Below the pieces are notes generated by a model. That model was not told where the DNA came from and did no database searches. It was given only the letters and a program-made list of their open reading frames with translations. Shown piece after piece: positions 16,654 to 24,927 of a DNA stretch of 49,847 nt. The position numbers were made by a program, and so were the translations under genes. Within the stretch, counting starts at the first letter, position 1, and each line of letters opens with the position of its first letter. This DNA is from Lachnospiraceae bacterium (GTDB lineage: Bacteria; Bacillota; Clostridia; Lachnospirales; Lachnospiraceae): positions 1 to 49,847 of the forward strand of contig JAFZNO010000089.1 of NCBI GenBank assembly GCA_017552985.1, given 5' to 3'.

Positions 16654-17982
16654 GTGGTGCTAAGGCAGCAACCTAGCATCATATCAGAAAATATGGCAGT
16701 CTGTTATTTCAATCGCGATTATGAATGCAAATACAAATGCAGTTATGAAATGAAAGCGAGTATTATTGATATCGAGATTGAGTATGATATTAGTGACGAA
16801 GTGCTAGCAGTTAATGGCGTTAAAATGTGTGGGCCCAAAACAGAATATAGAAAAAGAGACATCTTAATTGTTGATCATCAAAATAATACAAACATACTAG
16901 TAAAGGAAGCGTATTACGCGGGACATAGTAGCGTTTGGGGAACGCCAGATGAAGGAACAACTACGAAATTTCAATCAAGCATCTATTTTGAACATGCGGC
17001 ACTAGATAAAATATGTCTTTTGCCGGAGACGCCGAAGGTTAGTGCAGTAAGGATTTATAGCAAGGCTATAAATGATTTGTTAGGACATCCAAGCCGTAAG
17101 ATTAAGGATAATGACGAAGAGTATGCGATTATTCTGTCAAGACGGAATTGTGCTAAATGTACAGAAATGAACCTTCATAATAATATCAAAAGGATTACAC
17201 TCGCAGATAATTGGAAGTGCATAAGTAATGATAAAACTCACAATATGTCAATAGATTTTACCGGATATGTTGAGATTGAAATTGCAAAAAGAGTGAATTA
17301 CGAGCAGGTGTCAGATTACATATATGAACTGGAAATTTTTATGCAGTTGTATTATCCTGATAAATTTAGGGTGGACAAAATATATGTTAAGGTTGGAAAG
17401 ATTTTCTATAAAATAAGCATACTGCATGCACACAAGGATCTAAATTACAAAGAAAGAAACGTGAGAGTATCTGTTGAAGAGCCATTGCTAGATTTCTTGA
17501 AAAAATGTTATGCGACGATTCCATATAGAAAAAGCAAGACGGAAATACGGAATATTCCGTATATTGTTATGAATACGTCAAGAGGGTTAGAGGATAATTT
17601 TCTCATGTTCTATAGATTTATAGAGTGCTATTACAAAAAACAAAAGATCAATAACATAAATAAGACTTTTATAACTTATAGCATCAAGGAAAATTATGCG
17701 AAAGAACACGACCTGTCAGAGGATGAAATTGAAAGACTCGCGCAAGAAATCGTATGTTTAAGAAATCATTATGTCCATGCGGGATACTATATAAAGAATT
17801 CCATTCTACGAGTTTCGTTCGATAGGATTAATAGAAAGAAAAACCCTAAAGATTATACTGCGAATAATGTAGACGCGCATTGGATATATGAAAGAATGAG
17901 GATACTTTATAGAATTACGATAAACATTATATTCAAAGACATGTTAGGTTATAAGCGGTATAACTTTGACAAGGATTTGTGA
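16654..17982 (+). CDS. ApeA-like anti-phage HEPN protein
   Basis: A 442-aa single-gene system candidate. The N-terminal 280 residues are beta-rich and resemble the ApeA N-terminal domain in layout. The C-terminal 150 residues are helical HEPN with the R-x4-H motif RNHYVH (R370 to H375) in CLRNHYVHAGYY, the usual ApeA context. ApeA proteins are abortive-infection RNases that respond to phage. The start is GTG, at 16654 or 16657, behind GAAAGGAA. No ATG with a ribosome site is available. Codon use is very AT-rich. It sits between a terminator and the phosphoribosyltransferase gene. Family confidence is good from the HEPN part and moderate for the N-terminus. Confidence 0.82.
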   Translation: MVLRQQPSIISENMAVCYFNRDYECKYKCSYEMKASIIDIEIEYDISDEVLAVNGVKMCGPKTEYRKRDILIVDHQNNTNILVKEAYYAGHSSVWGTPDEGTTTKFQSSIYFEHAALDKICLLPETPKVSAVRIYSKAINDLLGHPSRKIKDNDEEYAIILSRRNCAKCTEMNLHNNIKRITLADNWKCISNDKTHNMSIDFTGYVEIEIAKRVNYEQVSDYIYELEIFMQLYYPDKFRVDKIYVKVGKIFYKISILHAHKDLNYKERNVRVSVEEPLLDFLKKCYATIPYRKSKTEIRNIPYIVMNTSRGLEDNFLMFYRFIECYYKKQKINNINKTFITYSIKENYAKEHDLSEDEIERLAQEIVCLRNHYVHAGYYIKNSILRVSFDRINRKKNPKDYTANNVDAHWIYERMRILYRITINIIFKDMLGYKRYNFDKDL

Positions 17983-18073
17983 ATTATTGTTGGTAAAATG
18001 CTCTTGAAAATTGAAACGAGTTATGATATTCTTAAAGCAGAACACATGTTCTGCTTCTGGAAGGAGGACTCGT

Positions 18074-18628
18074 ATGGATACGCGGATTTTTTGCAATGAA
18101 GAGTGGGAGCAGTTTTCAACGAGTGGTCAAGTCGTGTTGTGTGGATATTATCATAGATACTGGAATCCGGATAAGACGAAAAATCAAGCATTTGACATGT
18201 TTAGTGGCAGAATACTGGACGTCAAGGATAAGCAGGAGAAAGGGATTCGGTATTTTTATCAACAGTTGGATGAAGAAATCTGCAAGGGTGTTTCTATTTG
18301 CGTAGTACCGTCTCATACCCAAGGAAACGTAAATGACTCTGGAATAGCAGAGTTAGCCAGAAGGCTTGCGTGTAACGGCCGGGTAGATAAGGTGGATTAT
18401 TTGCTTCGCGTTAAAACAATAGATAAACTGGCTCACGGCGGAAGTCGTGACATTCGCGCTCAGTTAGACAGTATTGCAGTGAATCCTAAAATGACCGTGG
18501 ACGGAGACGTGGTGTTGATAGTAGATGACGTTACGACGTCTGGAGCGTCTTTGGAGGCATGTAAACAGATACTGTTGTCAAATGGAGCAAAGCGCGTAGC
18601 GATGCTTGCACTTGGGCAATCCGTCTGA
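18074..18628 (+). CDS. Phosphoribosyltransferase-like protein (ComF-type fold)
   Basis: A 184-aa soluble protein with the diagnostic PRPP-binding loop VVLIVDDVTTSGASL near its end, preceded by LLRVKTIDKLAHGGS, as in ComF-like phosphoribosyltransferases. No zinc finger is present. GGAAGGAGG 6 nt before ATG 18074 gives a clear start. A frame extending to 18011 is ignored. It is followed after 14 nt by a DprA-like gene in the same direction, so the pair is almost surely one operon. Pairing with a DNA-binding Rossmann protein rather than with purine or pyrimidine genes suggests a role in DNA processing or immunity, not nucleotide salvage. Confidence 0.88.
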   Translation: MDTRIFCNEEWEQFSTSGQVVLCGYYHRYWNPDKTKNQAFDMFSGRILDVKDKQEKGIRYFYQQLDEEICKGVSICVVPSHTQGNVNDSGIAELARRLACNGRVDKVDYLLRVKTIDKLAHGGSRDIRAQLDSIAVNPKMTVDGDVVLIVDDVTTSGASLEACKQILLSNGAKRVAMLALGQSV

Positions 18629-18642
18629 TAGCTTGAAAGTTA

Positions 18643-19341
18643 ATGGGTGATCATATGTGGGAGATTTGTTCTTGTCAGAAGGATGACGAGATTTATCCTA
18701 AGGGTTTTCGGGAGATCAAAAGTGCGCCGAAGTTGTTGTATTATAAGGGTGACATTACTATTTGCAACGATATGGTGATTGCCGTTATTGGCAAGCGGGA
18801 TGCGTCTGCGCGGTATCTGGAGATCGCAAGGAGAATTGGCAGGATTTTGGCTCAAAAAGGCATAACGGTTCTGAATGGATTGGCACTAGGCATTGATACT
18901 GCTGCATTGGAAGGGGTTGTCGAATTAAACGGGAAAGCCATTGCCGTAATGCCAGGCGGATTGGATGAGATATATCCCAAGAAGAACCAAGAACTGGCAG
19001 AGAGAATTTTGAAAAATGGCGGTTGTCTGATTAGTGAGTATCCGCAGGGAACCAAACCGCAGAGATATTCTTTTGTGCAAAGAGACCGTATTCAGGCGAT
19101 GCTATCCAGCAAGGTATTGATCGTTGATGCAGAGAAGGATGGAGGCACGATGCAGACGGTGGATTATGCCGTGAAATTTTCCAAACCGTTGGGCTGCTTT
19201 GCTGAAAAGGAGGGCATTCAATCACCGGAAGGCAATCAGCTGTTGATTGAAACGCGTAAAGCCTGCCCTATAGGGGACAAAGCGGCGTTGATGGAATTCT
19301 TAAATCGACAGGATTATTATCAAATGTCTTTGTTTGGATGA
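18643..19341 (+). CDS. DprA/Smf-like Rossmann-fold protein, short form
   Basis: A 232-aa protein matching the central DprA (DNA processing A) domain: ITVLNGLALGIDTAALEG, then AVMPGGLDEIYPKKN, GGCLISEYPQGTKP, FVQRDRIQAMLS and GTMQTVDYA. DprA normally loads RecA on incoming single-stranded DNA and is about 290-370 aa, with N-terminal SAM and C-terminal winged-helix domains. Both are absent here, leaving only the Rossmann core. It is coupled to the phosphoribosyltransferase gene and closed by a terminator, so the two form a complete two-gene unit. A chromosomal housekeeping dprA presumably exists elsewhere. Confidence 0.88.
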   Translation: MGDHMWEICSCQKDDEIYPKGFREIKSAPKLLYYKGDITICNDMVIAVIGKRDASARYLEIARRIGRILAQKGITVLNGLALGIDTAALEGVVELNGKAIAVMPGGLDEIYPKKNQELAERILKNGGCLISEYPQGTKPQRYSFVQRDRIQAMLSSKVLIVDAEKDGGTMQTVDYAVKFSKPLGCFAEKEGIQSPEGNQLLIETRKACPIGDKAALMEFLNRQDYYQMSLFG

Positions 19342-19366
19342 GCCAGCTTTGAGCTGGCTCTTTTTT
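19340..19366 (+). terminator. Terminator of the PRTase-DprA unit
   Basis: A perfect 8-bp stem, GAGCCAGC (19340-19347) with GCTGGCTC (19353-19360), has loop TTTGA and six T after it. It overlaps the dprA-like stop codon. Confidence 0.93.
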
Positions 19367-19482
19367 GGGATATCTGCTGGCAAAGATGTTCACTTATTGA
19401 CAAATTATTTTCTTATGCTAAAATATAAATTACTAAAACATATTTTACTAAAACATATTTGAACAAAACGGAGTGGTGAAAA

Positions 19483-20883
19483 ATGTTTATAGGACGGGAA
19501 AATGAGATAAGCGTATTGGAAGATACGTATAAAAAAGACGGATTCCAGATGACGGTCATATATGGACGCAGGCGAATAGGAAAATCGTACCTGATTACCG
19601 AGTTTATGAAAGGCAAGAGGTCTTCCTATTACGTGGCGAGCCAGAGCAGTCTGGAGGACAACGTAAGGAAATGGTCTGCCCAGTTGGTAAGCGACCTCGT
19701 GCCTGAAATGGAAGGGGCGGCATTTGATGACTTGGAAGGCTTCTTCCGCTTTGTCGGAAATTTGGCTCAAAGTGAAAGAATGGTATTGGCCCTTGACGAG
19801 ATCCCGTACGTGGCTGAGGCTGACGATTCCTTTTTGTCCAGATTTCAGGTGGCGATAGACACGATTCTTTCATCAAAGAACATATATCTGATCATATGCG
19901 GGTCTGCAATCAGCTTTATGGAAAGGGAAGTGCTGAGCGAGAAGAGCCCGCTTTTTGGAAGAAGGACGAATCAGATTTTTCTGAAGCCCTTTGACTATCT
20001 CGATTCAGCGAAGTTTGTTCCAAAGTACGGCTTCGAGGAGAAGGCCATTGTGTACGGAGTGACGGGCGGCGTTGCGAAATACCTTACGCTGTTTGATGAC
20101 ACTTTGTCGCTGGATGACAATCTGATTAACAATTTCTTCAAACCGTCCGGATATCTTTATGAAGAACCCATCAATCTTTTGACTCAGGAATTTAGGACGA
20201 TAAATACGTACAATGCGGTGATTGAAACGTGCGCGGGGGGAGCTAATAAGGTGAATGAAATTGCAGACAAGGCACATGTTACAACGGCAGCGTTGGCGTA
20301 CGTCATAAAAAACCTGTGTACCATAGGAGTGATTTCAAAAGTAGCCCCCATGACGGAAAAGGAGAATGCGAAGAAAACCGCGTACGAGATTACGGACGGA
20401 ATGTATCGTTTTTGGTACGGCTTTATTCCTGCGGCAAGGGCATCCATCGAGATGAACCGCGGTGAGGTGTTTTATAAGAATTACGTGAAGGACAAGCTGC
20501 ATTCCTTTATGGGCAGCGTGTTTGAGGAGATGTGCAGACGTTATGTTTTGTCCAAAGGGTTGGACGGGCAGTTTAAGTGCCTCGTCACAAACGTTGGTAA
20601 ATGGTGGGGGCCGGGGCATGACCGCAAGCCCACCGACATTGACGTCGTTGGCATTGATAATGTCAGCAGAAAGGCAGTTATTGGGGAATGCAAGTTTAAA
20701 AACGAGGTCATTGACAAGGAAACATATGAAGCCCTTATGGACAGAAGGGGACTCATTGACAAGCGTTATGAAGAGGTTGAATACTTGTTTTTCTCCTTAT
20801 CAGGCTATTCTAAATGGGTAAAGGAAAATGCTGAAAAAGATAAGGTTTTGCTTCTTACGTTGTCGGATTTATACGCAGTCTAA
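19483..20883 (+). CDS. ATPase with C-terminal DUF234 nuclease-like domain
   Basis: A 466-aa protein of the ATPase_2 type common in archaea and clostridia. It begins MFIGRENEISVLE, has Walker A YGRRRIGKS near residue 28, Walker B VLALDEIPY near 105 and an arginine-sensor region SPLFGRRTNQI. A winged-helix-like middle follows. The C-terminal 100 residues carry DIDVVGIDNVSRKAVIGECKFKN, the D-ECK signature of a PD-(D/E)XK-like fold seen in DUF234. The start is ATG 19483 after GGAGTGG. It is monocistronic. These proteins are frequent near mobile DNA and their biological role is not settled. Confidence 0.88.
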   Translation: MFIGRENEISVLEDTYKKDGFQMTVIYGRRRIGKSYLITEFMKGKRSSYYVASQSSLEDNVRKWSAQLVSDLVPEMEGAAFDDLEGFFRFVGNLAQSERMVLALDEIPYVAEADDSFLSRFQVAIDTILSSKNIYLIICGSAISFMEREVLSEKSPLFGRRTNQIFLKPFDYLDSAKFVPKYGFEEKAIVYGVTGGVAKYLTLFDDTLSLDDNLINNFFKPSGYLYEEPINLLTQEFRTINTYNAVIETCAGGANKVNEIADKAHVTTAALAYVIKNLCTIGVISKVAPMTEKENAKKTAYEITDGMYRFWYGFIPAARASIEMNRGEVFYKNYVKDKLHSFMGSVFEEMCRRYVLSKGLDGQFKCLVTNVGKWWGPGHDRKPTDIDVVGIDNVSRKAVIGECKFKNEVIDKETYEALMDRRGLIDKRYEEVEYLFFSLSGYSKWVKENAEKDKVLLLTLSDLYAV

Positions 20884-20921
20884 CGAAGTGTATAAAAGAG
20901 CCTGCAGGGGAGTGTTTGAAG

Positions 20922-21755
20922 ATGGAAACGGAAAAAATGGTTTTAGAGGATAAGGATCTAAAAAAACTTCATGAGACGTTGCTGATTATCATGGACGAGT
21001 TTGGCAGAATATGCAAAAAGCACGGCATTCCGTATTTCCTTGACAGTGGATCGGCTTTGGGGGCTGTAAGGCATAAAGGATTCATTCCTTGGGATGATGA
21101 CGTGGACATTGGCATGTTGAGGGAAGATTATTTGAAATTTATGGAGGTTGCAGCCAAGGAGCTGGATAAAGAGTTTTTCCTTCAGACACATGATACGGAC
21201 CCAAATTATTTTAGATTTCATGCAAAAATCAGAATGAATAACACGTTCTTTCCGGAAAAAAATACGGATCATCTGGCGCACCGCGGTATTTTTATCGATA
21301 TTTTTCCCTTTGATTACGTGTCGGATGATGAAAGGGTTGCTTTAAGAGAGATCAAAAAAGCCAGGTGGTTATTTAGGTTTGTTTTATTTACAAGGCCTGG
21401 TTACAAGCCCGGCGTCATAAGGAAAAAAGTAATTCAAATGGTATTGAAATTAACAAACTATGACAGAAACAGGGATAGGTACGTAAAGCATATTACAAAG
21501 CATTTTGCGAGCCCAACGAAGCACGTTACGTGTTTTCCGTATTACGCGTTGGCCAAAAAGGATCTGGTTTTTGAACTAAATGACGTGCGTGGGGGGAATT
21601 ACGTGGAGTTTGAGGATCGGGAGTATCAGGCCATGCAGAATCCGGACGCATATCTTACAACGATGTATGGCGATTACATGACGTTGCCGCCGGAAGAGGA
21701 TCGAACGTACCATGCCAACGGAAAAATTGTTTTTCCCGGGAAAGAAGCGGAGTAG
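20922..21755 (+). CDS. LicD-family phosphotransferase
   Basis: A 277-aa protein with the LicD pattern GIPYFLDSGSALGAVRHKGFIPWDDDVDIGM and a DIFPFDYV segment. LicD-type enzymes move phosphorylcholine or related phospho-alcohols from CDP donors to cell-surface glycans, working at the cytoplasmic face. AGGGGAG 9 nt upstream supports ATG 20922. A cytidylyltransferase gene starts 13 nt later, which could provide the CDP-activated donor, so the two probably act in the same pathway. Acceptor and donor cannot be read from sequence. Confidence 0.88.
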   Translation: METEKMVLEDKDLKKLHETLLIIMDEFGRICKKHGIPYFLDSGSALGAVRHKGFIPWDDDVDIGMLREDYLKFMEVAAKELDKEFFLQTHDTDPNYFRFHAKIRMNNTFFPEKNTDHLAHRGIFIDIFPFDYVSDDERVALREIKKARWLFRFVLFTRPGYKPGVIRKKVIQMVLKLTNYDRNRDRYVKHITKHFASPTKHVTCFPYYALAKKDLVFELNDVRGGNYVEFEDREYQAMQNPDAYLTTMYGDYMTLPPEEDRTYHANGKIVFPGKEAE

Positions 21756-21768
21756 AGGGGTAAAATAG

Positions 21769-22176
21769 ATGAAAAAGGTTATCACTGTGGGCGTATTTGA
21801 TTATTTTCATCTCGGGCATTTGCGTTTGTTTGAGAATGCCCGAAAGTTGGGAGATTACTTAATTGTTGCCGTGCAAGACGGCGACTGCATTTTGAAAACA
21901 AAACCCGACGCAAAGGTGTTGTACGCCACGGAGCAAAGGGTTGATTTGGTTAAGGCCCTCCGCGTGGTAGACGAGGTGATCGTTTATCAGGACGTCGACA
22001 AGACCCTTCCCCTAGTGGACTTTGACATTTTCGCCATTGGCGAAAACCAGACCCATGCCGGCTTCCAAAGGGCCGTGCAATGGTGTGAGGAGAACGGCAA
22101 AACCGTGATCCGCATCCCCCGAACGCCCGGAATTTGCTCGTCGGGGATTAAGAGGAATGTTGAAGAGTTGGGGTGA
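21769..22176 (+). CDS. Cytidylyltransferase (TagD / glycerol-3-phosphate cytidylyltransferase-like)
   Basis: A 135-aa member of the HxGH nucleotidyltransferase family. MKKVITVGVFDYFHLGHLRL has the nucleotide-binding HLGH, and the C-terminus RTPGICSSGIK corresponds to the RTxGISTT-type motif. It activates glycerol 3-phosphate or a similar phosphate with CTP. Its place immediately after licD suggests that it supplies a CDP-linked group for LicD transfer. The final 20 nt overlap a NUDIX-like remnant in another frame. Confidence 0.88.
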   Translation: MKKVITVGVFDYFHLGHLRLFENARKLGDYLIVAVQDGDCILKTKPDAKVLYATEQRVDLVKALRVVDEVIVYQDVDKTLPLVDFDIFAIGENQTHAGFQRAVQWCEENGKTVIRIPRTPGICSSGIKRNVEELG

Positions 22177-22327
22177 GGTGCTTTTGAAGAGGGAGCACTT
22201 GGAGGTGCTGAAGGTGCCGCTGGCGGAGGCCGTGGAGATGGTGATGCGCGGGGAAATCAACGCCAACAGCTCGGCGCACTTGATCCTGAAAGTGGCCAGA
22301 ATGATAGAAATGACGCGGAGTTTGTAA
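22157..22327 (+). pseudogene. 3' remnant of a NUDIX-hydrolase-like gene (copy 2)
   Basis: A 56-codon frame that starts inside the preceding gene encodes LEVLKVPLAEAVEMVMRG, then EINANSSAHLILKVARM to TAA at 22325-22327. The core GEINANSSAHLILKVA repeats the peptide at 2985-3032. It looks like the final helices of a NUDIX hydrolase and lacks the NUDIX box. There is no independent ribosome site and it overlaps a real gene, so it is most likely a gene tail left by recombination. Confidence 0.5.
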
Positions 22328-22367
22328 AAATATTTGTAAAAAGTTAAAGTAAAACGTAAAAATATAG

Positions 22368-22396
22368 TTGACAAATTTGACAGTATATGATAGATT
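22368..22396 (+). promoter_or_regulatory. Promoter of the HTH protein operon
   Basis: TTGACA (22368-22373) is followed after 17 nt by TAGATT (22391-22396, 4 of 6 matches). It lies 47 nt before the start of the 22443 gene. Confidence 0.65.
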
Positions 22397-22442
22397 GTAC
22401 ATAAGGGTTGATATCATGTGTTTCCAGATGGCGGAGTAGGTG

Positions 22443-23171
22443 ATGGTGATGGATGCTAAGATGAGCATTAAGGAATACCTGAAATCGGTTGGCGTATCCA
22501 AGCAGGAATTCGCTAGCGAAATAAAGCTCTCCAGGCCTACGCTGGATGGCTATATTGAAGCGTATGAGAAAAGCGGGCGGCTTCCGAGGGAACGGTATCA
22601 AATCATATTTGACAGCTTGTTTCGAGAGGAGCTTACGGCGGTTGAGTTTAAGGAAAAGCTCAAGAAAATGCACAGGCTGCTTGAGAGGGATGTCAGATTA
22701 GGTACGGAGAAGCTGGATGCAAGAGCTGCTGATGAAGTTTCCCGGGTGAAAAACAGAATGCTTCGGGACATGTCCGAAAAAGACTGGAATCCAAGCGTTT
22801 ACGCATTCTTGGAAATGATGTTGGAGAATTATCGAAGGGATGCGGTCTTCCGAAGGCTTGCGGAGTATTTTGTTTTCCTTAACCGTAGTAACGTTAACGA
22901 GGATGCATCGGAGGAGCAAAAACCTTATTTCGTAAATTTTTACAAAACTTTTGATTCTTTGTATAAAGATTCAAAGTTTGACTATGATGCAAAGTACTAT
23001 GATTTACTGATCGAGAGGCGAGACCAGCTTGCGAAAGACAGGAAGGCGCAGCGGGATCAAAAAAATGAAGAGCTTATGAAGCTGCTGTCTTCAACCGCAA
23101 AGGAGATGGGGACGGAAGCAACGAATGCGGAAATTATAAAAGCCGTATTGGAGAAATTACAAACGAAATAA
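22443..23171 (+). CDS. Hypothetical protein with N-terminal helix-turn-helix
   Basis: A 242-aa soluble protein. Residues 5-45 (SIKEYLKSVGVSKQEFASEIKLSRPTLDGYIEAYEKSG) read as an XRE-like or MerR-like helix-turn-helix. The remainder is helical and charged, with a lysine/arginine/glutamine-rich segment near the end (ERRDQLAKDRKAQRDQKNEE), and belongs to no recognised family. GCGGAG 6-7 nt upstream supports ATG 22443. ATG 22449 is also possible. Two membrane protein genes follow, so it may regulate or work with them. Confidence 0.75.
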   Translation: MVMDAKMSIKEYLKSVGVSKQEFASEIKLSRPTLDGYIEAYEKSGRLPRERYQIIFDSLFREELTAVEFKEKLKKMHRLLERDVRLGTEKLDARAADEVSRVKNRMLRDMSEKDWNPSVYAFLEMMLENYRRDAVFRRLAEYFVFLNRSNVNEDASEEQKPYFVNFYKTFDSLYKDSKFDYDAKYYDLLIERRDQLAKDRKAQRDQKNEELMKLLSSTAKEMGTEATNAEIIKAVLEKLQTK

Positions 23172-23325
23172 AGAAAACCGATCAAAACATGACGTTCCGA
23201 CCGGCTCTCTTTGTAAATATTAATCTTCACAACATTAATATAGCACAAAGGATGAGTTTTTACAACAGGAACATTTGTTTATGCGGCTTTCTTTAAAATA
23301 CCATTTTTTAAGGAGGGCTATTTTT

Positions 23326-24078
23326 ATGCGCTTTTTTATCCTTACGTTCTTTGTTGCTGCAATTATTTTTTGGCTTGTATTCTCATATTTATTCAGCTCG
23401 GCGTTTAACGATAAGGCCCTGATGGAAAGTGAAGGGGACGCATTTTTTTGGGATGAAGTCAAGGCATGGGCAATCTTGTTTGGCGCCATTTCCGTACCGA
23501 TCTGCCTGGGTATGAGTCTCTTTAATCATTTTGTGGTCGGTGCGCTTAAGGCCCATGGCATAGTGCTGACAAATCTGGTTGACGCTGGGTTGGTGTTAGC
23601 GATTCTTACGCCGTTGTACGGAATTGTTATCAGGGTGGTTTATAAGGTCGTAAGGAGGGTGATCATTCTGTGTTTTGGAAGCAAGACGGGCGGTTTCTGG
23701 GAAGGGATTCTCGATGAAAGGCAGTACGTTAAATGGCTTTCGCTTTCCATGGTCATTGGCGCGGGAGCTTTGTGGGTGATCGTAGGGGACGCATTTAGCG
23801 CAGTTTGTTGCATTGCGCTGTTGCTTTCCAAATATACGTGGTTGGATACGTGTTGGAGTGATCTAAAGGAGATCGTAAAAGGCTTAAGAAGCATCCGCAT
23901 CGCGGCAGTGTTTGCGTTTATGCTGATTGTCACTTGCCTGATCGCAACCTTTCTTTCCCGGGTGCCAAACGACACCGGTACTTATTTTGCGTATTTGATC
24001 GGGATCATCGCCGGCGAAGTCACGGCAATTTTCACGGCATCATATAGGTATAACCGCTTAAACCGGAAGGAGGCATAA
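23326..24078 (+). CDS. Hypothetical polytopic membrane protein
   Basis: A 250-aa protein with about six hydrophobic helices, starting with FFILTFFVAAIIFWLVFSYLF near the N-terminus and ending at about residues 220-240 with AYLIGIIAGEVTAIF. No family motif was recognised. AGGAGGG 8 nt before ATG 23326 fixes the start; the open frame extends back to 23275 but without a ribosome site. The next gene begins 4 nt after the stop, so both are cotranscribed and may form a complex in the membrane. Confidence 0.78.
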   Translation: MRFFILTFFVAAIIFWLVFSYLFSSAFNDKALMESEGDAFFWDEVKAWAILFGAISVPICLGMSLFNHFVVGALKAHGIVLTNLVDAGLVLAILTPLYGIVIRVVYKVVRRVIILCFGSKTGGFWEGILDERQYVKWLSLSMVIGAGALWVIVGDAFSAVCCIALLLSKYTWLDTCWSDLKEIVKGLRSIRIAAVFAFMLIVTCLIATFLSRVPNDTGTYFAYLIGIIAGEVTAIFTASYRYNRLNRKEA

Positions 24079-24082
24079 GGCT

Positions 24083-24748
24083 ATGAGATTTTGTGATTTG
24101 TTTATTAGTTATAAGATTGCGTTAAAGGAGATCAAGAGCACGATTCCGTTCATGGAACTTCCGCTTTACAGGAAGGTTTTTATGGTCATTTTCCTGGCGG
24201 GCATCCTTATTAGTGGCATTTTCTTCGTGGTTGGCTGGCGTATGGCCGCGACGGTTTTGCTTTTGCTGTGGGTTTTATTTCTTTTGGGTTTTATTTTTGT
24301 TGACACCAGGAAGAAGAATCAGCAAAAGATGCTTGACGAGCATTATAAGCCGTATTCTGAGAAACGGATGAAGATGGCGGTGGATGTTTTGAAGCAGTAT
24401 GGATTGGATCCCGGCGACGTGGAGACGATAGATCGTTTGATCGAAGAGGCGAAGTATGCCCAAGAAGAATGTGATTACGTGGAGACGCTCAAAAAGCCGG
24501 TCAAAATCTTGGGGGCGATGATTATTCCGATCGTTGCTTTCATCGCGAAGGAGATCAGCGAGGCAGCATCGTTCGATGAAAGGATTTTGATGGCGATGCA
24601 GGCAATCATAGTAATTATTTTGTTTTTTTCGCTTGTCTTTTTGCTGATTCCGACCATCAAGGAATTTTTGTATTTTGATTACAACAAATATGAGGAGTTC
24701 ATGTATGACATGCGCCAACTCAAGATTTTCCATACGGACAAAAAGTGA
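24083..24748 (+). CDS. Hypothetical membrane protein with four TM helices
   Basis: A 221-aa protein with a hairpin of two TM helices (about residues 33-75), a cytoplasmic charged helical region (about 76-135) and two more TM helices (about 142-200), then a short charged tail. No family recognised. It is 4 nt from the preceding membrane gene. The arrangement of HTH gene and two membrane genes could be a small signalling or stress unit, but nothing in the sequence names a function. Confidence 0.78.
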   Translation: MRFCDLFISYKIALKEIKSTIPFMELPLYRKVFMVIFLAGILISGIFFVVGWRMAATVLLLLWVLFLLGFIFVDTRKKNQQKMLDEHYKPYSEKRMKMAVDVLKQYGLDPGDVETIDRLIEEAKYAQEECDYVETLKKPVKILGAMIIPIVAFIAKEISEAASFDERILMAMQAIIVIILFFSLVFLLIPTIKEFLYFDYNKYEEFMYDMRQLKIFHTDKK

Positions 24749-24822
24749 CGCGGGCAAAGTTGGCTTGACGGGATGGGGGCCGGATCCCGTGGCTCTGAAG
24801 AGGGACGGAAGGAATTGGGGAA

Positions 24823-24894
24823 ATGGCAGACAAAATTCTTGATTTTACGTCGTTTGACCGATATGATGGAGTTGTTGGGGAAACGTGTCAGTAG
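24823..24894 (+). pseudogene. Truncated 5' end of a gene (23 codons)
   Basis: After GGAAGGAATTGGGG comes ATG with a plausible protein start, MADKILDFTSFDRYDGVVGE, that ends at TAG 24892-24894 inside a hairpin repeat. The good ribosome-site context and abrupt end at the repeat suggest the front of a gene cut off by deletion or repeat insertion. It may also be a chance short frame. Confidence 0.3.
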
Positions 24895-24909
24895 ACACGT
24901 CCCCGTGAC
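24883..24909 (+). repeat. 27-nt hairpin repeat, copy 1
   Basis: Perfect inverted arms ACGTGTC and GACACGT around AGTA (24883-24900) are followed by CCCCGTGAC. Copies occur at 32646-32672 and 32679-32705. This copy ends 18 nt before the galacturonokinase-like start. Confidence 0.75.
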
Positions 24910-24927
24910 TCAAATCGTAAAGGATGG

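Noticed and set aside
23171-23275. Possible terminator after the HTH gene
   Set aside because: Complementary stretches are imperfect and far apart, so support is too weak.
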